From positions 1 through 59,995 of the forward strand of contig JAAYHC010000070.1 in assembly GCA_012735535.1 (NCBI GenBank): a stretch of DNA of 59,995 nucleotides, given 5' to 3'. The translations under genes and the position numbers were made by a program. Origin of the DNA: Bacillota bacterium. Lineage in GTDB: Bacteria > Bacillota > UBA5301. The notes beneath the pieces were generated by a model. The model made no database searches, had not been told where the DNA came from, and saw only the letters and a list, made by a program, of their open reading frames with translations. Below, piece after piece: positions 8,696-18,928 of the stretch (position 1 is its first letter; the number at the start of each line of letters is the position of its first letter).

Positions 8696-9825
8696 TAGCG
8701 ATCCACCTCCCCGAGGATAATGTCGATGCTGCCTAAAATGGCGATGAAATCAGCTAATTTCGTTCCCTTAACCAACTCCGGGAGGGTGCTGAGATTGACA
8801 AAGGAGGGTGAACGCCACTTTAACCGGTACGGGCTGGTCCCGCCATCGCTGACCAAGTAGACCCCAACCTCCCCGCGCGGCGATTCAACCGCGGTATAGA
8901 CCTCACCGGCCGGGACCTTGAGCACCTTGGGCGTCTTGGCTCTGATCTCGCCCGCCGGCATCTGTGCCAAGGCCTGTCTGATGATCTTCATACTCTCGCG
9001 CATCTCGGCCAAGCGCACCACGGTCCGGTCATAGCAATCACCATTGGTGCCGGTCGGCACCTCAAACTTAAAGCGATCATAGACCGAATAGGGCTCGCTG
9101 ACGCGCAGATCCAAGCGCGGACCCGAAGCCCGCAAAAACGGACCGGTGGCCGCATAGGCCAAGCCCACCTCCGCCGTTAGAACCCCGACCATCTTGCTGC
9201 GGGCGACGAAAATCGGGTTCTTAACTAACAAAGTCTCATAATTGACGAGGAATTCTTCGAGCACAGCGAAGAACTGCTCGATGAGCGTCGGAAACTCTTC
9301 CGGGATATCCTGCTTAACCCCGCCGATGCGCAGATAGTTATACATTTGGCGGGCTCCGGTCACGAGCTCGAAGATGTTCAATAAGTCTTCCCTTACTCTA
9401 AAGACCCAGGTAAATGGGGTGGTAGCCCCTAAATCCATCCCAAAGGTACCTACAGCGATGAGATGGCTGCCGATCCGATTCAGTTCGGCCATGATAACCC
9501 GCAAATACTCGGCGCGCTCAGGGATCTCTAGCCCCATGAGGCTCTCCACCGCCCGGCAATACACCCACTCATTAAAGATGGCACTGATGTAATCCAAACG
9601 ATCAGTGAGCGGAATAATCTGCGGATAGCTCCAGCCCTCGCAAATCTTCTCGAAACAACGGTGCAAATAGCCTAGCTCCGGTTCGGCGGAGATGACGGTC
9701 TCCCCCTCGAGCTCGACTATAACCTGTAAAACTCCGTGGGTGCTCGGGTGCTGCGGGCCAATATTCACCAGTATCCGGCCATCGGCGAGTTCTCGCCCGT
9801 TAAGGCCATAAACCGCTGCCGGCAC
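8695..9825 (-). CDS. nuoD: NADH-quinone oxidoreductase subunit D
   Basis: 376-residue 49-kDa-type subunit of the peripheral arm, homologous to the large subunit of NiFe hydrogenases. It has the quinone-site loop GPQHPSTHGVL near the N terminus and the usual helical core. The hydrogenase NiFe-ligating cysteines are absent, as expected for NuoD. It starts with GTG behind GGGGGGAGAG. nuoC lies two bases upstream and is a separate gene, not the NuoCD fusion seen in enterobacteria. Confidence 0.95.
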   Translation of the reverse strand: MPAAVYGLNGRELADGRILVNIGPQHPSTHGVLQVIVELEGETVISAEPELGYLHRCFEKICEGWSYPQIIPLTDRLDYISAIFNEWVYCRAVESLMGLEIPERAEYLRVIMAELNRIGSHLIAVGTFGMDLGATTPFTWVFRVREDLLNIFELVTGARQMYNYLRIGGVKQDIPEEFPTLIEQFFAVLEEFLVNYETLLVKNPIFVARSKMVGVLTAEVGLAYAATGPFLRASGPRLDLRVSEPYSVYDRFKFEVPTGTNGDCYDRTVVRLAEMRESMKIIRQALAQMPAGEIRAKTPKVLKVPAGEVYTAVESPRGEVGVYLVSDGGTSPYRLKWRSPSFVNLSTLPELVKGTKLADFIAILGSIDIILGEVDR

Positions 9826-9827
9826 GG

Positions 9828-10232
9828 CTACTCTCCCCCCTTCGCTGCGCCATCGCGAGCAGCCGTAAAGTTTTTGCGTAAAGGGTGACCGGAAAAGTCC
9901 TCTTTGAGGAGGATTCTTTTCAGATTGGGATGACCGAGAAAAGTGATCCCGAAGAGATCATAGCACTCGCGCTCGTGCCAATTGGCCGCCGGCCAGAGCG
10001 AACACAGACTTGGAATGGCGGGTTCGCTTGAGTCAACCGGCGCTTTCACCACAACGCGCTCCAAGTCGGTGGAGCGGGCCAAGTGCACTACGACCTCGAG
10101 CGAGTCGCCGCGATCAACCGCGGTCAGCGAGATCAGCAGATCGAACCCTTCATTACGCAGCTGCTCGAGGCAAGCATAATACTCCGATTTATCGACCACC
10201 GGATTCTGCCGCACCTGTTCGAGTACGCTCAT
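9828..10232 (-). CDS. nuoC: NADH-quinone oxidoreductase subunit C
   Basis: 134-residue 30-kDa-type subunit. It is shorter than many NuoC proteins but keeps the signature [24 protein letters not shown]. The ATG overlaps the nuoB stop by four bases. It helps join NuoD to the Fe-S subunits in the peripheral arm. Confidence 0.93.
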   Translation of the reverse strand: MSVLEQVRQNPVVDKSEYYACLEQLRNEGFDLLISLTAVDRGDSLEVVVHLARSTDLERVVVKAPVDSSEPAIPSLCSLWPAANWHERECYDLFGITFLGHPNLKRILLKEDFSGHPLRKNFTAARDGAAKGGE

Positions 10233-10777
10233 TTCCGGGCCCCCTTCTCCGCTTGCGCCATGATTTTGGCCTGGATTTGCAGGATGCCCTGGAAAACCGC
10301 CTCCGGACGGGGCGGACAGCCCGGAACATAGACATCAACCGGAATAATCTGATCAACCCCATCGATCATGTTGTATGAGCCCCGGAATGGTCCTCCGCTG
10401 CAAGCGCAGCTCCCCATCGCCAGGACGTACCTGGGTTCGGCCATTTGCTCATAGAGCGTCTTGACGACCTCGGCCATCTTGAGATTGACATTGCCGGCCA
10501 CAATCATTAGATCGGCTTGGCGCGGGGTTGCCCGGAAAAAGGAACCGAGTCGGTCCAGGTCAAAGCGGGGTCCGCCTGCCGCCATCAGTCCCTCAATCGC
10601 ACAACAGGCGATACCAAAAGAAAGATACCAGACCGAGGATTTACGCCCCCACTGCACCAACCGTTTAAGGTGCACCCCGAGTCCTGCGGGCACTAGATTT
10701 GCCAGCGGGATCTCAGGATCGGTCACCGACTCCGCCGGTAGATAGATTTTTTGTTGGGAGGGCTCGCTTACTGCCAT
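10229..10777 (-). CDS. nuoB: NADH-quinone oxidoreductase subunit B (cluster N2)
   Basis: 182 residues. The four N2 cluster cysteines are visible in [16 protein letters not shown] and PGCPPRPEA, including the adjacent-Cys pair that marks NuoB. N2 is the last Fe-S cluster before quinone. The gene overlaps nuoA by ten bases. N-terminal ~25 residues are variable. Confidence 0.96.
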   Translation of the reverse strand: MAVSEPSQQKIYLPAESVTDPEIPLANLVPAGLGVHLKRLVQWGRKSSVWYLSFGIACCAIEGLMAAGGPRFDLDRLGSFFRATPRQADLMIVAGNVNLKMAEVVKTLYEQMAEPRYVLAMGSCACSGGPFRGSYNMIDGVDQIIPVDVYVPGCPPRPEAVFQGILQIQAKIMAQAEKGARK

Positions 10778-11121
10778 TGGATCACCTTCTTCTTCCAGGC
10801 GTAGACCAGACCTACGACGATAATACCGAGGAAGACGAACATCTCAGCCAATCCGAAGAAACCAAGCTCTTTGAGTTGTACCGCCCACGGAAAGAGAAAA
10901 ACCGCTTCTACATCAAGGACGACAAACAGTAATGCTAAGAGATAATAATTGGGGTGAAACTGCACTTGCGCTTGGCCGATCGGCTGCACGCCACATTCGT
11001 AGTTGGCAAGTTTGCGCGCACTTGATCCGGACGGCCGGAACAGTCTGGCGGCCTGCATGGTGAAGGGGTAGAACAAGAGCCCTGCGCAGATAAAAAAAAG
11101 AACCTCGAAATAGGTCTCCAT
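10768..11121 (-). CDS. nuoA: NADH-quinone oxidoreductase subunit A
   Basis: 117 residues from the ATG at 11121 (METYFEV), preferred over the tracked ATG at 11139 because GGGAG lies about ten bases upstream and the extra six residues are not family-like. Three transmembrane helices and the [15 protein letters not shown] loop identify NuoA. It is the first gene of the eleven-gene nuo operon, followed by overlapping nuoB. Confidence 0.95.
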   Translation of the reverse strand: METYFEVLFFICAGLLFYPFTMQAARLFRPSGSSARKLANYECGVQPIGQAQVQFHPNYYLLALLFVVLDVEAVFLFPWAVQLKELGFFGLAEMFVFLGIIVVGLVYAWKKKVIQWQ

Positions 11122-11175
11122 TCCTGACAACTCCCTCATTTTGGTTCATGCGAAAATCGCTTGCAGGTTACCCCA

Positions 11176-11205
11176 ATTATATTGGTCCCGTTTCGCCAAT
11201 GTCAA
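11176..11205 (-). promoter_or_regulatory. Consensus sigma-A promoter of the nuo operon
   Basis: On the minus strand TTGACA (11205-11200), an 18-base spacer and TATAAT (11181-11176) match the housekeeping consensus at all twelve positions. The expected start lies about 45 bases before nuoA. No operator was recognised. Confidence 0.85.
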
Positions 11206-11310
11206 CAAGCTGACGAAAATCAACCATATGCAGTTATTTTTAGCACTATTAATTGCACCGCATATACTGGTGGTGGACAAGTAGATAGGATCAAGAGGAG
11301 CGTGAGTGAA

Positions 11311-11820
11311 ATGCCCCAATACCGGCGGTTTGAGCTGAGACCGCTGACCGCGGACGATTATGAACAACTCGGCACCCTGGTTTTGCGCCAATCCGACCAG
11401 GCTGAACTGATCGCTGCCTATGGGTTGAGCCCGACCGAGGCCCTGCAAAAAAGCGTAGCAGCCTCTAAACAAGCCTGGGCCATCGTCTTCGCCGGGAAGC
11501 TCGAAGGGGTTGTCGGGGTTAATGAATACCGCAGAAATTGGTACGAAAAGCCCGCCGGAATCCCCTGGCTGCTGGCCACGAACAAATTCCCCGAGTTTCG
11601 CATTAGCCTGGCCAAAGAAGTGAAAAGACGCCTCAAAAGCTTGACCGAACGCTACGCTTATCTATTTAATTATGTTGATTCGCGCAATACCACCTCCATC
11701 GCCTGGCTGAAGTGGCTCGGTTTTACCGTTGATGAAAACAAGCCGTATTTCTTTCATGACCCGGCCGTACCATTCTATCTTTTCTACCTAAAACAAGCTC
11801 CGGCAGCCGACAGGTTTTAA
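11311..11820 (+). CDS. Phage T7 gp13-like GNAT-fold protein
   Basis: 169 residues from ATG 11311, which follows GAGGAG at ten bases; the tracked upstream start lies in non-coding DNA. The sequence fits the Phage_T7_Gp13/DUF2833 family, an acetyltransferase-like fold otherwise found mainly in phage virion genes: RQSDQAELIAAYG, SLAASKQAWAI-like central strand, IPWLLATN and the NYVDSRNTTSIAWLKWLGF core. No other phage gene is nearby. It is divergent from nuoA and shares its stop region with the convergent deacetylase. Function in the cell unknown; acetyl transfer is family inference only. Confidence 0.7.
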   Translation: MPQYRRFELRPLTADDYEQLGTLVLRQSDQAELIAAYGLSPTEALQKSVAASKQAWAIVFAGKLEGVVGVNEYRRNWYEKPAGIPWLLATNKFPEFRISLAKEVKRRLKSLTERYAYLFNYVDSRNTTSIAWLKWLGFTVDENKPYFFHDPAVPFYLFYLKQAPAADRF

Positions 11821-12722
11821 AGCGCGGGCGAAACCCTCTCCTGGTTGCCCTCGAGGGGTTCCTCAGCCACCTCCGGACTCGCATCCGTCAACAGCTCGGC
11901 CAGTGGTACAATCTCATACCCTTTGGCTAACAAACCTTCGATTATCAGCGGTAAAGCCTCGACCGTCGCCGCCCGCGAAGCCTCTTGACCGGCCACGAGG
12001 CCGCCGCCATCGTGCAGGAGGATTACATCACCCGCCTGGACACGGCTGAGAATTCGGTTGGCGATCATTTCGCCGGTACGCCCGGGCATCCAATCTTCGC
12101 CGGATAGGCTCCATAAGACAATCCGCATCCCTAAAAGCCGGGCAAACTGACGCAGCTCGGAATTGTACAACCCGCGTGGCGGCCGTAGATAACGCGGATA
12201 TCCGCTGCCCGCGTTGATCATCGCGATAATCGTCTGCAAAAGTTCGCGGGTGAGCGCCACCGTCGACAAGGTCGGCAGATTGAGGTGATGGTAGGCGTGA
12301 ACCCCGATCTCATGCCCGTCAGCCAAAATCGCTTCCTGAATCTCCGGGTATCGGTCGACCTGTGAACCAAGTACGAAGAAAGTGGCCGGAACCCGGTATT
12401 TCCGCAGGATCGCCAAGACCTGCGGCGTGTATTCCGGATGTGGACCGTCATCAAAGGTTAGCGCCACCTGGCGCCGCTCGGAACTGCCGCGCCTGTAAAT
12501 ATCGGCCTGGCGGCCAAAGCCGTGATAGACATAATAATTGCCCAACAGGAGCAGCAAGCCCAACGACCCAAAGACCGTCCCGTAGTTGACCACCAGCTTC
12601 TTCGTATATCCGGTTAGCGAACTGCCGATGAGCGACATCACCGCATAAGCTAAAGCAATACATGCACCGACTATGCACACTACTCCGAGCCACCGGAGCA
12701 GGGCTTGCAAACGATAGTTCAT
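11817..12722 (-). CDS. Membrane-anchored polysaccharide deacetylase (NodB domain)
   Basis: 301 residues from the ATG at 12722 (GGGGGAG just upstream). Two N-terminal transmembrane helices (about residues 6-30 and 50-68) anchor an extracytoplasmic NodB domain. Catalytic motifs are TFDDGPH, the metal-binding HxxxH in HAYHH, RPPRG, and the ILLHDGG loop. Family members remove N-acetyl groups from peptidoglycan or other glycans. The C-terminal ~20 residues are acidic and not part of the fold. The substrate cannot be read from sequence. The gene is convergent with the gp13-like gene, with the two stop codons overlapping. Confidence 0.88.
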   Translation of the reverse strand: MNYRLQALLRWLGVVCIVGACIALAYAVMSLIGSSLTGYTKKLVVNYGTVFGSLGLLLLLGNYYVYHGFGRQADIYRRGSSERRQVALTFDDGPHPEYTPQVLAILRKYRVPATFFVLGSQVDRYPEIQEAILADGHEIGVHAYHHLNLPTLSTVALTRELLQTIIAMINAGSGYPRYLRPPRGLYNSELRQFARLLGMRIVLWSLSGEDWMPGRTGEMIANRILSRVQAGDVILLHDGGGLVAGQEASRAATVEALPLIIEGLLAKGYEIVPLAELLTDASPEVAEEPLEGNQERVSPAL

Positions 12723-12752
12723 CATCTCTCCCCCTCGCTGTCCCATAGGCAA

Positions 12753-12781
12753 TTGACACAAACCATGCTGTATAATATAGT
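12753..12781 (+). promoter_or_regulatory. Sigma-A promoter of the leu-cimA operon
   Basis: TTGACA (12753-12758), 17-base spacer, TATAGT (12776-12781). The leader to leuA is only ~54 bases, too short for a T-box, and no attenuator hairpin is visible. Control by leucine is therefore not evident here. Confidence 0.75.
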
Positions 12782-12841
12782 ATTTTAAATAATATCGTGC
12801 CGCACCTACAATAGTAGAGTAGATGAGTAGGAGGGATTAGT

Positions 12842-14371
12842 GTGCGGAAGATTCTTGTATTCGACACCACGCTCAGGGATGGTGAACAGACCCCCGGCGT
12901 AAATCTCAATGCCGCCGAGAAGGTAGAAATCGCCAGAAGCCTGGAGCGGCTAGGGGTTGACCTCATCGAAGCCGGTTTTCCGGTCGCCTCTCCCGGTGAC
13001 TTTGCGGCAGTCGCTGAGGTTGCCCGCGCAGTCAAAGATTGTTCCGTGGTTGCCTTGGCCAGAGCTCTTCCCAAGGACATCGCCGAAGCTGCTGCGGCCC
13101 TGCGCGACGCCGTAAGCCCGGTTATCCACACCTTTATTGCCACCAGCGACATCCACATCCAGTACAAATTGCGCAGCACTAAAGAGAAGGTTCTGGAACA
13201 AGCGGTCGAAGCCGTTAAACTGGCGAGAAACTACACTGACCGGGTGGAGTTTTCCGCTGAGGACGCCACCCGCAGCGACCCTGAATTCTTGCGCCAGATC
13301 TTCGCGGCCGTAATTGCCGCCGGAGCCACCACGATCAACATCCCCGATACGGTCGGCTATACAACTCCGGGAGAATTTGCCCAGTTAATTACCTATCTGC
13401 GCGAAAACACCCCCGGCATGGATCAGGTGACGATCAGTGTACATTGCCACAATGATCTGGGCTTGGCCGTCGCCAACTCGCTGGCGGCGATCGAAGCAGG
13501 GGCAACCCAGGTAGAGTGTACCATCAACGGGCTCGGTGAGCGGGCCGGCAACGCCGCTCTCGAAGAGATCGTGATGGCCCTCGTGACCCGCGGACAGTAT
13601 TATCAAGCTGAAACCGGGATCAACACCAGACAGATCGCTTTCACCAGCCGCTTGGTTTCCTCCTTGACCGGGATCAACGTACAGCCCAACAAAGCCATCG
13701 TTGGCAAGAACGCCTTTGCCCACGAGTCCGGCATCCATCAAGACGGGATGCTCAAAAACCGCTTAACTTACGAGATTATGACCCCTGAATCGGTGGGCCT
13801 AACCCAGAGCCGGCTGGTCTTGGGCAAACATTCCGGTCGCCATGCCTTCAAGGCCCATCTGGAAGAAATGGGCTACACTTTGACCGCTGAAGAGCTCGAG
13901 CGGGCTTATGGACGTTTCATCGAATTGGCGGATAAGAAAAAAGAAGTCACCGACCGCGATATCCAAGCGCTCATCGAAGATGAAACCCAAAAGGTCGAGG
14001 AAACCTACTCCCTCGAATACCTGCATGTCTCGAGCGGCAACAGCACTGTGCCTACCGCTACGGTGATCATCAAACACGGCGACCAACTGATCCAGGAGGC
14101 CTCCTGCGGTGACGGTCCGGTAGACGCGGTCTACCACGCCATTGAGCGGGCTACCGGCATCCAGGTGTACCTGGATTCCTGGTCGATTGAGGCCACCACC
14201 GGCGGCAAAGATGCCCTGGGCGAAGTGACAGCCCGCATTATCAAGGACGGCCGGCAGTTCACCGGCCGCGGTAGCAGCACCGATATCATCGTGGCCAGCG
14301 CTAAAGCTTTCTTGCGGGCGCTCAATCGCTCATTACAAGTCCAAGGCGAAACCGAGCCGATGAAGGAGTGA
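12842..14371 (+). CDS. leuA: 2-isopropylmalate synthase
   Basis: 509 residues, full length. Condenses acetyl-CoA with 2-oxoisovalerate, the first step of leucine synthesis. The catalytic TIM barrel begins with [14 protein letters not shown], has the metal-binding HCHNDLG and the [10 protein letters not shown] loop, and is followed by [11 protein letters not shown]. The C-terminal ~140 residues form the LeuA dimer regulatory domain that binds leucine for feedback inhibition. GTG start behind GGAGGG. First gene of leuACDB-cimA. Confidence 0.95.
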   Translation: MRKILVFDTTLRDGEQTPGVNLNAAEKVEIARSLERLGVDLIEAGFPVASPGDFAAVAEVARAVKDCSVVALARALPKDIAEAAAALRDAVSPVIHTFIATSDIHIQYKLRSTKEKVLEQAVEAVKLARNYTDRVEFSAEDATRSDPEFLRQIFAAVIAAGATTINIPDTVGYTTPGEFAQLITYLRENTPGMDQVTISVHCHNDLGLAVANSLAAIEAGATQVECTINGLGERAGNAALEEIVMALVTRGQYYQAETGINTRQIAFTSRLVSSLTGINVQPNKAIVGKNAFAHESGIHQDGMLKNRLTYEIMTPESVGLTQSRLVLGKHSGRHAFKAHLEEMGYTLTAEELERAYGRFIELADKKKEVTDRDIQALIEDETQKVEETYSLEYLHVSSGNSTVPTATVIIKHGDQLIQEASCGDGPVDAVYHAIERATGIQVYLDSWSIEATTGGKDALGEVTARIIKDGRQFTGRGSSTDIIVASAKAFLRALNRSLQVQGETEPMKE

Positions 14372-14376
14372 AGAAA

Positions 14377-15654
14377 GTGGGATTAACCTTATCACAAAAG
14401 ATTCTCGCGGCCCATGCCGGTAAAGATTATGTCGAGCCGGGTGAACTCATCAACTGCAAGGTCGATCTGGCCTTGGCCAATGATATCACCGCACCGGTTG
14501 CGATTCAGGAGTTTAATAAAATTGGCGTGGACCGGGTCTTCGACCCGGATCGCGTCGTTTTGGTTCCCGATCATTTTGTGCCCAACAAAGACATTAAATC
14601 GGCCGAACAAGCCAAAATGCTGCGTGACTTCAGCCGCCGTTACGGTTTGACCAACCGTTTTGACGTCGGCACCATGGGCATTGAACATTGCCTCCTCCCG
14701 GAGCAAGGCCTCGTCGGCCCCGGCGATGTGGTCATCGGAGCCGATTCCCATACTTGCACCTACGGGGCTTTAGGCGCTTTCTCCACCGGGGTCGGCAGCA
14801 CCGACCTGGCCGCGGCGATGGCTACCGGCGAGGTCTGGTTTAAAGTCCCGGCCGCCAGCAAATTCACCTATTACGGCAAGCGCCGGCCTTGGGTCTCCGG
14901 CAAAGATTTGATCTTGTACACCATTGGTAAGATCGGCGTCGACGGCGCACTCTATCAGTCCATGGAGTTTGGCGGGGAAGCAATCAGCTCCTTGTCGATG
15001 GATTCCCGCTTCACCATGGCCAATATGGCTATCGAGGCCGGAGCGAAAAACGGCATTTTCCCGGTCGATGAAATAACCCTCCAATATATTAAGGGGCGTC
15101 TGAAACGCGATTATCGGATCTTCACCGCCGATCCGGATGCCGAATACGTTGCCGAATACGAGTTCAACTTGGACGAAATCGAACCCCAGGTGGCCTTCCC
15201 GCACCTGCCGTCAAATACCAAAGGAATCTCCGAGGCAGCAGGCCTGACCATTGATCAAGTGGTCATCGGCTCGTGCACCAACGGGCGTTTGGAAGACCTG
15301 CGCGTGGCCGCCCAGATCTTGCAGGGGCGCCAAGTCCACCCGGAGATTAGACTCATCGTCTTCCCCGGCACCCAACAGATTTATCTCGATGCTTTGCGGG
15401 AAGGGATTATTGAAACCCTCATCTCTGCCGGTGCGGCAGTCTCCACCCCGACCTGCGGTCCCTGTCTCGGCGGACACATGGGCATTTTAGCCAAGGGTGA
15501 ACGGGCTCTGTCGACGACGAACCGTAACTTCGTCGGCCGGATGGGGCATCCCGAATCAGAGGTATATTTGTGTAGCCCGGCCATCGCGGCCGCCTCGGCT
15601 GTGCTCGGCCGGATCGGAAGCCCGGCTGAACTCGGGCTAAAGGAGGTTGACTAA
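14377..15654 (+). CDS. leuC: 3-isopropylmalate dehydratase large subunit
   Basis: 425 residues from GTG 14377, chosen because AAGGAG lies nine bases upstream; the tracked GTG at 14368 overlaps the leuA stop and sits on the ribosome binding site. Aconitase-fold enzyme isomerising 2- to 3-isopropylmalate. Fe-S cysteines are in GSCTNGR and CGPCLGG, with [13 protein letters not shown] before them. The ~420-residue length is that of the archaeal/clostridial LeuC type. Works with LeuD encoded next. Confidence 0.95.
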   Translation: MGLTLSQKILAAHAGKDYVEPGELINCKVDLALANDITAPVAIQEFNKIGVDRVFDPDRVVLVPDHFVPNKDIKSAEQAKMLRDFSRRYGLTNRFDVGTMGIEHCLLPEQGLVGPGDVVIGADSHTCTYGALGAFSTGVGSTDLAAAMATGEVWFKVPAASKFTYYGKRRPWVSGKDLILYTIGKIGVDGALYQSMEFGGEAISSLSMDSRFTMANMAIEAGAKNGIFPVDEITLQYIKGRLKRDYRIFTADPDAEYVAEYEFNLDEIEPQVAFPHLPSNTKGISEAAGLTIDQVVIGSCTNGRLEDLRVAAQILQGRQVHPEIRLIVFPGTQQIYLDALREGIIETLISAGAAVSTPTCGPCLGGHMGILAKGERALSTTNRNFVGRMGHPESEVYLCSPAIAAASAVLGRIGSPAELGLKEVD

Positions 15655-15657
15655 ACG

Positions 15658-16158
15658 ATGACGATCACCGGACGTGTCTGGAAATTTGGCGATAACATCG
15701 ACACCGATGCGATCATTCCCGCTCGTTATTTAAATTCGGCAGATCCGGCCAATTTGGCCGCCCACTGTATGGAAGATGCCGATCCGACTTTTCCAAGCAA
15801 AGTGCGGCCCGGAGATATTATCGTGGCCGGCAGAAACTTTGGCTGCGGCAGTTCGCGCGAGCATGCCCCGCTGGCCCTCAAAGCTGCGGGTGTTGCTTGC
15901 GTGATCGCGCCTAGCTTTGCGCGCATCTTCTACCGCAACGCCATTAATATCGGTCTGCCGATCCTCGAGGCGCCGGAAGCGGCTGCCGCCATCTCCGAAG
16001 GAGAAACAATCACGGTGGACCTGGCCACGGGGCAGATCACGAGTCCGAATGCCCCGGAGCCTTTCCGGGCCAAACCGTTCCCACCATTTATGCAGGAGCT
16101 CATGGACGCCGGCGGGCTGATCGCCTATACCCGAAAGAAGGTGAATCGCCATGCCTAA
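15658..16158 (+). CDS. leuD: 3-isopropylmalate dehydratase small subunit
   Basis: 166 residues. The swivelling domain of isopropylmalate isomerase, with the conserved [14 protein letters not shown] and [15 protein letters not shown] motifs. The short form pairs with the ~420-residue LeuC type. It overlaps leuB by eight bases, so translation is coupled. Confidence 0.95.
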   Translation: MTITGRVWKFGDNIDTDAIIPARYLNSADPANLAAHCMEDADPTFPSKVRPGDIIVAGRNFGCGSSREHAPLALKAAGVACVIAPSFARIFYRNAINIGLPILEAPEAAAAISEGETITVDLATGQITSPNAPEPFRAKPFPPFMQELMDAGGLIAYTRKKVNRHA

Positions 16159-17230
16159 AATTGTCCTCCTGCCCGGTGACGGCATCGGCCCCGATATCGT
16201 TGCGGAGGCCGTCAAAGTGCTCGGGGCTGTCGGCGAAAAGTACTCGATCAGCTTTACCTTCGAGACCGCGCTGATCGGCGGGGCGGCCATCGACCAAACC
16301 GGGTGCCCCCTCCCGCCGGAAACGCTCGCACTCTGCCGCGAAGCCGATGCCATCCTCTTAGGTGCCGTCGGCGGTCCGGCTTGGGATGAGTTGCCCGGTA
16401 ATCAACGACCGGAGGCCGGCCTGTTGGGGATCCGCAAAGAGCTCGGACTTTACGCCAACCTGCGCCCGGCCAAGGTCTTCCCGGCTCTCGCCGCCTCCTC
16501 ACCGCTCAAACCTGAGCTCATCGGGGACATCGACCTCTTGGTCGTTAGAGAACTGACCGGAGATGTCTATTTCGGCCAACCGCGCGGGCGAGAATGCTGC
16601 AACGGGGAGTGTCGCGCCATCGACACCATGGCTTATACCGAAAGTGAGGTTGAACGGATAAGCCGCCTAGCCTTTGATCTGGCGCGTAAACGCCGCTCCC
16701 TCGTTACGTCGGTCGATAAGGCCAATGTCCTGGAGAGCTCGCGACTCTGGCGCGAAGTCGTTCGCCGGGTCCATGCCGACTACCCCGATGTCGAGCTGCG
16801 GGAGATGTATGTGGACAATTGTGCGATGCAGTTGGTCAATAACCCCGGACAATTTGACGTGATCCTTACTTCCAACCTCTTCGGCGATATCCTCAGCGAT
16901 GAAGCAGCGATGCTCACCGGTTCGCTCGGTATGCTGCCCTCCGCCAGCCTGGGCGGTTCGGTCGGCCTGTATGAACCGGTGCATGGCTCCGCCCCGGATA
17001 TCGCGGGCAAAGGGATTGCCAACCCGTTGGCAACCATCTTGTCGGTTGCCCTGATGCTCCGGTACTCCTTTGATCTGGCGGAAGCCGCCGAAGCGGTTGA
17101 AACGGCCGTGACCCAAGTGCTTGATGCCGGCTACCGGACCAAAGATATCTGCCGCGCCGGCGGTGAGCTGGTTTCGACCGCCGAGATGGGCGATTTAGTC
17201 GCCAATACCATTCGCCGAGGAACGATCTGA
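16151..17230 (+). CDS. leuB: 3-isopropylmalate dehydrogenase
   Basis: 359 residues. NAD-dependent oxidative decarboxylation of 3-isopropylmalate, third step of leucine synthesis. [35 protein letters not shown] and [18 protein letters not shown] are all present, including the Tyr and Lys of the active site. Starts inside the leuD 3' end. Confidence 0.96.
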   Translation: MPKIVLLPGDGIGPDIVAEAVKVLGAVGEKYSISFTFETALIGGAAIDQTGCPLPPETLALCREADAILLGAVGGPAWDELPGNQRPEAGLLGIRKELGLYANLRPAKVFPALAASSPLKPELIGDIDLLVVRELTGDVYFGQPRGRECCNGECRAIDTMAYTESEVERISRLAFDLARKRRSLVTSVDKANVLESSRLWREVVRRVHADYPDVELREMYVDNCAMQLVNNPGQFDVILTSNLFGDILSDEAAMLTGSLGMLPSASLGGSVGLYEPVHGSAPDIAGKGIANPLATILSVALMLRYSFDLAEAAEAVETAVTQVLDAGYRTKDICRAGGELVSTAEMGDLVANTIRRGTI

Positions 17231-17232
17231 TT

Positions 17233-18828
17233 ATGACGAAGCAAATTTTTTTGTATGATACAACTCTGCGTGACGGTTCCCAGGGAGAAGGAATCTCCTT
17301 CTCCTCCGAGGATAAAATCAGGATCGCCAAGCGTTTAGATGCCTTTGGCGTCCATTATATTGAAGGCGGCTGGCCGGGATCGAATCCGAAAGATATCGCC
17401 TTTTTCAAGGAAGCGGCCAAGCTGACCTGGAAAAATGCGACCATCACCGCCTTTGGCAGCACCAGAAGGCCGGGCCTCACCGCCGCCGAGGACAAAAACC
17501 TGGCCGCCATCCTCGATTCCGGCGTACGGGTCGCAACGATCTTCGGCAAGAGCTGGGACTTTCATGTGACCGATGCCCTCCGTACCACCTTGGAGGAGAA
17601 TCTCTCCATGATCAGGGAGAGCATCGAGTTTCTGCGTGCCCATGGCCTGACGGTCTTTTATGATGCCGAACACTTTTTCGATGGGTATAAAGCCAACCCG
17701 GAGTATGCCCTCGAGACGGTCAGCACAGCGGCCCAGGCCGGTGCAGCTTATATCATCTTGTGTGATACCAACGGCGGCACCCTTCCCTCCGAAGTCAGCC
17801 AGATCGTCAGGGTGGTCAAAGGGGTTGTCGGCGTTCCGTTAGGCATTCACGCCCACAACGACTCCGGTCTGGCTGTTGCTAATACGCTGATGGCGGTTGA
17901 GGCCGGCGCGGTCCAAGTACAAGGGACGGTCAACGGCATCGGCGAGCGGGCGGGGAATGCCGATCTCTGCGCCGTGATCCCAAATCTGCAGCTCAAAATG
18001 GGCAAGTCTTGTGTCACCCCCGAGCAGCTGGCGACCCTGACCAAACTCTCGCGCTTCGTCTCGGAGCTGGCCAATATGCAGCCGGTCCCGAGCCAACCCT
18101 TTGTCGGCCGCAGCGTCTTTGCTCACAAAGGGGGCGTCCACGTCAGCGCTCTCCGGCGACATCCGGAAACCTACGAGCATATCCCTCCGGAGCTGGTTGG
18201 TAATACGCGCCGGGTACTCGTCTCCGAGCTGTCGGGGTCAGCCAACATCATGTACAAGCTCGAGGAGTATGACTTGCAACCGGCCGAGCCCTTTGCCCCC
18301 CAACGCCTGGTCAACATCATCAAGGAGATGGAAAACCAGGGCTACTACTTTGAAGGAGCCGAAGCCTCTTTTGAAATCTTGCTCAAAAAGGCGCTCGGAC
18401 TGCATCAGCAACTCTTTGAGCTGATCGGTTTCAGGTTAATCATCGAAAAACACAATTCCGAGGATGCCCCGGTCGCCGAGGCCAGTATTAAATTAAAGGT
18501 GGGCGATCAGATCATTCACACCGTGGCTGACGGCAACGGTCCGGTTAATGCCCTGGATGCCGCCCTCCGCAAAGCACTCGGCGAGGTCTACCCGCAGATC
18601 AACCACATGAAACTCAGCGACTACAAGGTCCGGGTGCTCGATGAACGGTCGGGAACCGGCGCCAAAGTCCGGGTCCTCATCGAAACCACCGATAACGGCA
18701 GGTCGTGGGGGACCGTTGGGGTTTCCACCGATATTATCGAAGCCAGTTGGCGGGCCCTGAGCGATAGTATTGACTATGGGTTGCGTTTACGTGCCGACGC
18801 GAACAATTCGGTAATTAATTCCGAGTAA
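17233..18828 (+). CDS. cimA: (R)-citramalate synthase
   Basis: 531 residues. Joins pyruvate and acetyl-CoA to citramalate, giving 2-oxobutyrate and isoleucine without threonine. The barrel starts with YDTTLRDGSQGEGISFS, the motif that separates CimA from LeuA, and has HAHNDSGLAV and KGGVHVSAL. A C-terminal LeuA-like regulatory domain (about residues 400-520) carries GPVNALDAALRKAL. LeuBCD also process citramalate, which explains the placement at the end of the leu operon, two bases after leuB. Confidence 0.95.
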   Translation: MTKQIFLYDTTLRDGSQGEGISFSSEDKIRIAKRLDAFGVHYIEGGWPGSNPKDIAFFKEAAKLTWKNATITAFGSTRRPGLTAAEDKNLAAILDSGVRVATIFGKSWDFHVTDALRTTLEENLSMIRESIEFLRAHGLTVFYDAEHFFDGYKANPEYALETVSTAAQAGAAYIILCDTNGGTLPSEVSQIVRVVKGVVGVPLGIHAHNDSGLAVANTLMAVEAGAVQVQGTVNGIGERAGNADLCAVIPNLQLKMGKSCVTPEQLATLTKLSRFVSELANMQPVPSQPFVGRSVFAHKGGVHVSALRRHPETYEHIPPELVGNTRRVLVSELSGSANIMYKLEEYDLQPAEPFAPQRLVNIIKEMENQGYYFEGAEASFEILLKKALGLHQQLFELIGFRLIIEKHNSEDAPVAEASIKLKVGDQIIHTVADGNGPVNALDAALRKALGEVYPQINHMKLSDYKVRVLDERSGTGAKVRVLIETTDNGRSWGTVGVSTDIIEASWRALSDSIDYGLRLRADANNSVINSE

Positions 18829-18833
18829 AGTAC

Positions 18834-18862
18834 TTGACTTTACTAGTGTTGCTTGCTAAACT
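18834..18862 (+). promoter_or_regulatory. Putative promoter for the feo genes
   Basis: TTGACT (18834-18839), 17-base spacer, TAAACT (18857-18862). It lies only six bases after the cimA stop, and the cimA terminator-like hairpin lies between it and feoB, so transcripts from here must read through that hairpin. A second start nearer the Fur box is possible. Confidence 0.5.
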
Positions 18863-18878
18863 TCAATTATGAAAGAGT

Positions 18879-18900
18879 TAAAGGCCGTATGGCCTTTTTA
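18879..18900 (+). terminator. Short intrinsic terminator after cimA
   Basis: TAAAGGCC-GTAT-GGCCTTTTTA forms a short stem with a four-base loop and a T-run. It probably ends the leu-cimA transcript, although a promoter-like element lies just upstream of it. Confidence 0.65.
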
Positions 18901-18913
18901 CTCGGCCAGGAAT

Positions 18914-18928
18914 TGAGAATGATTCTCA
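18914..18928. promoter_or_regulatory. Fur box upstream of feoB
   Basis: TGAGAATGATTCTCA is a perfect 7-1-7 palindrome and matches the Bacillus Fur consensus TGATAATnATTATCA at all but one position per half. It ends 26 bases before the feoB ATG. Known Fur biology predicts repression by Fe(II)-Fur when iron is plentiful. Confidence 0.8.

Noticed and set aside
12762-12841. Possible T-box or leader peptide before leuA
   Set aside because: Only ~54 bases lie between the predicted start and leuA, with no leucine-rich frame or hairpin.
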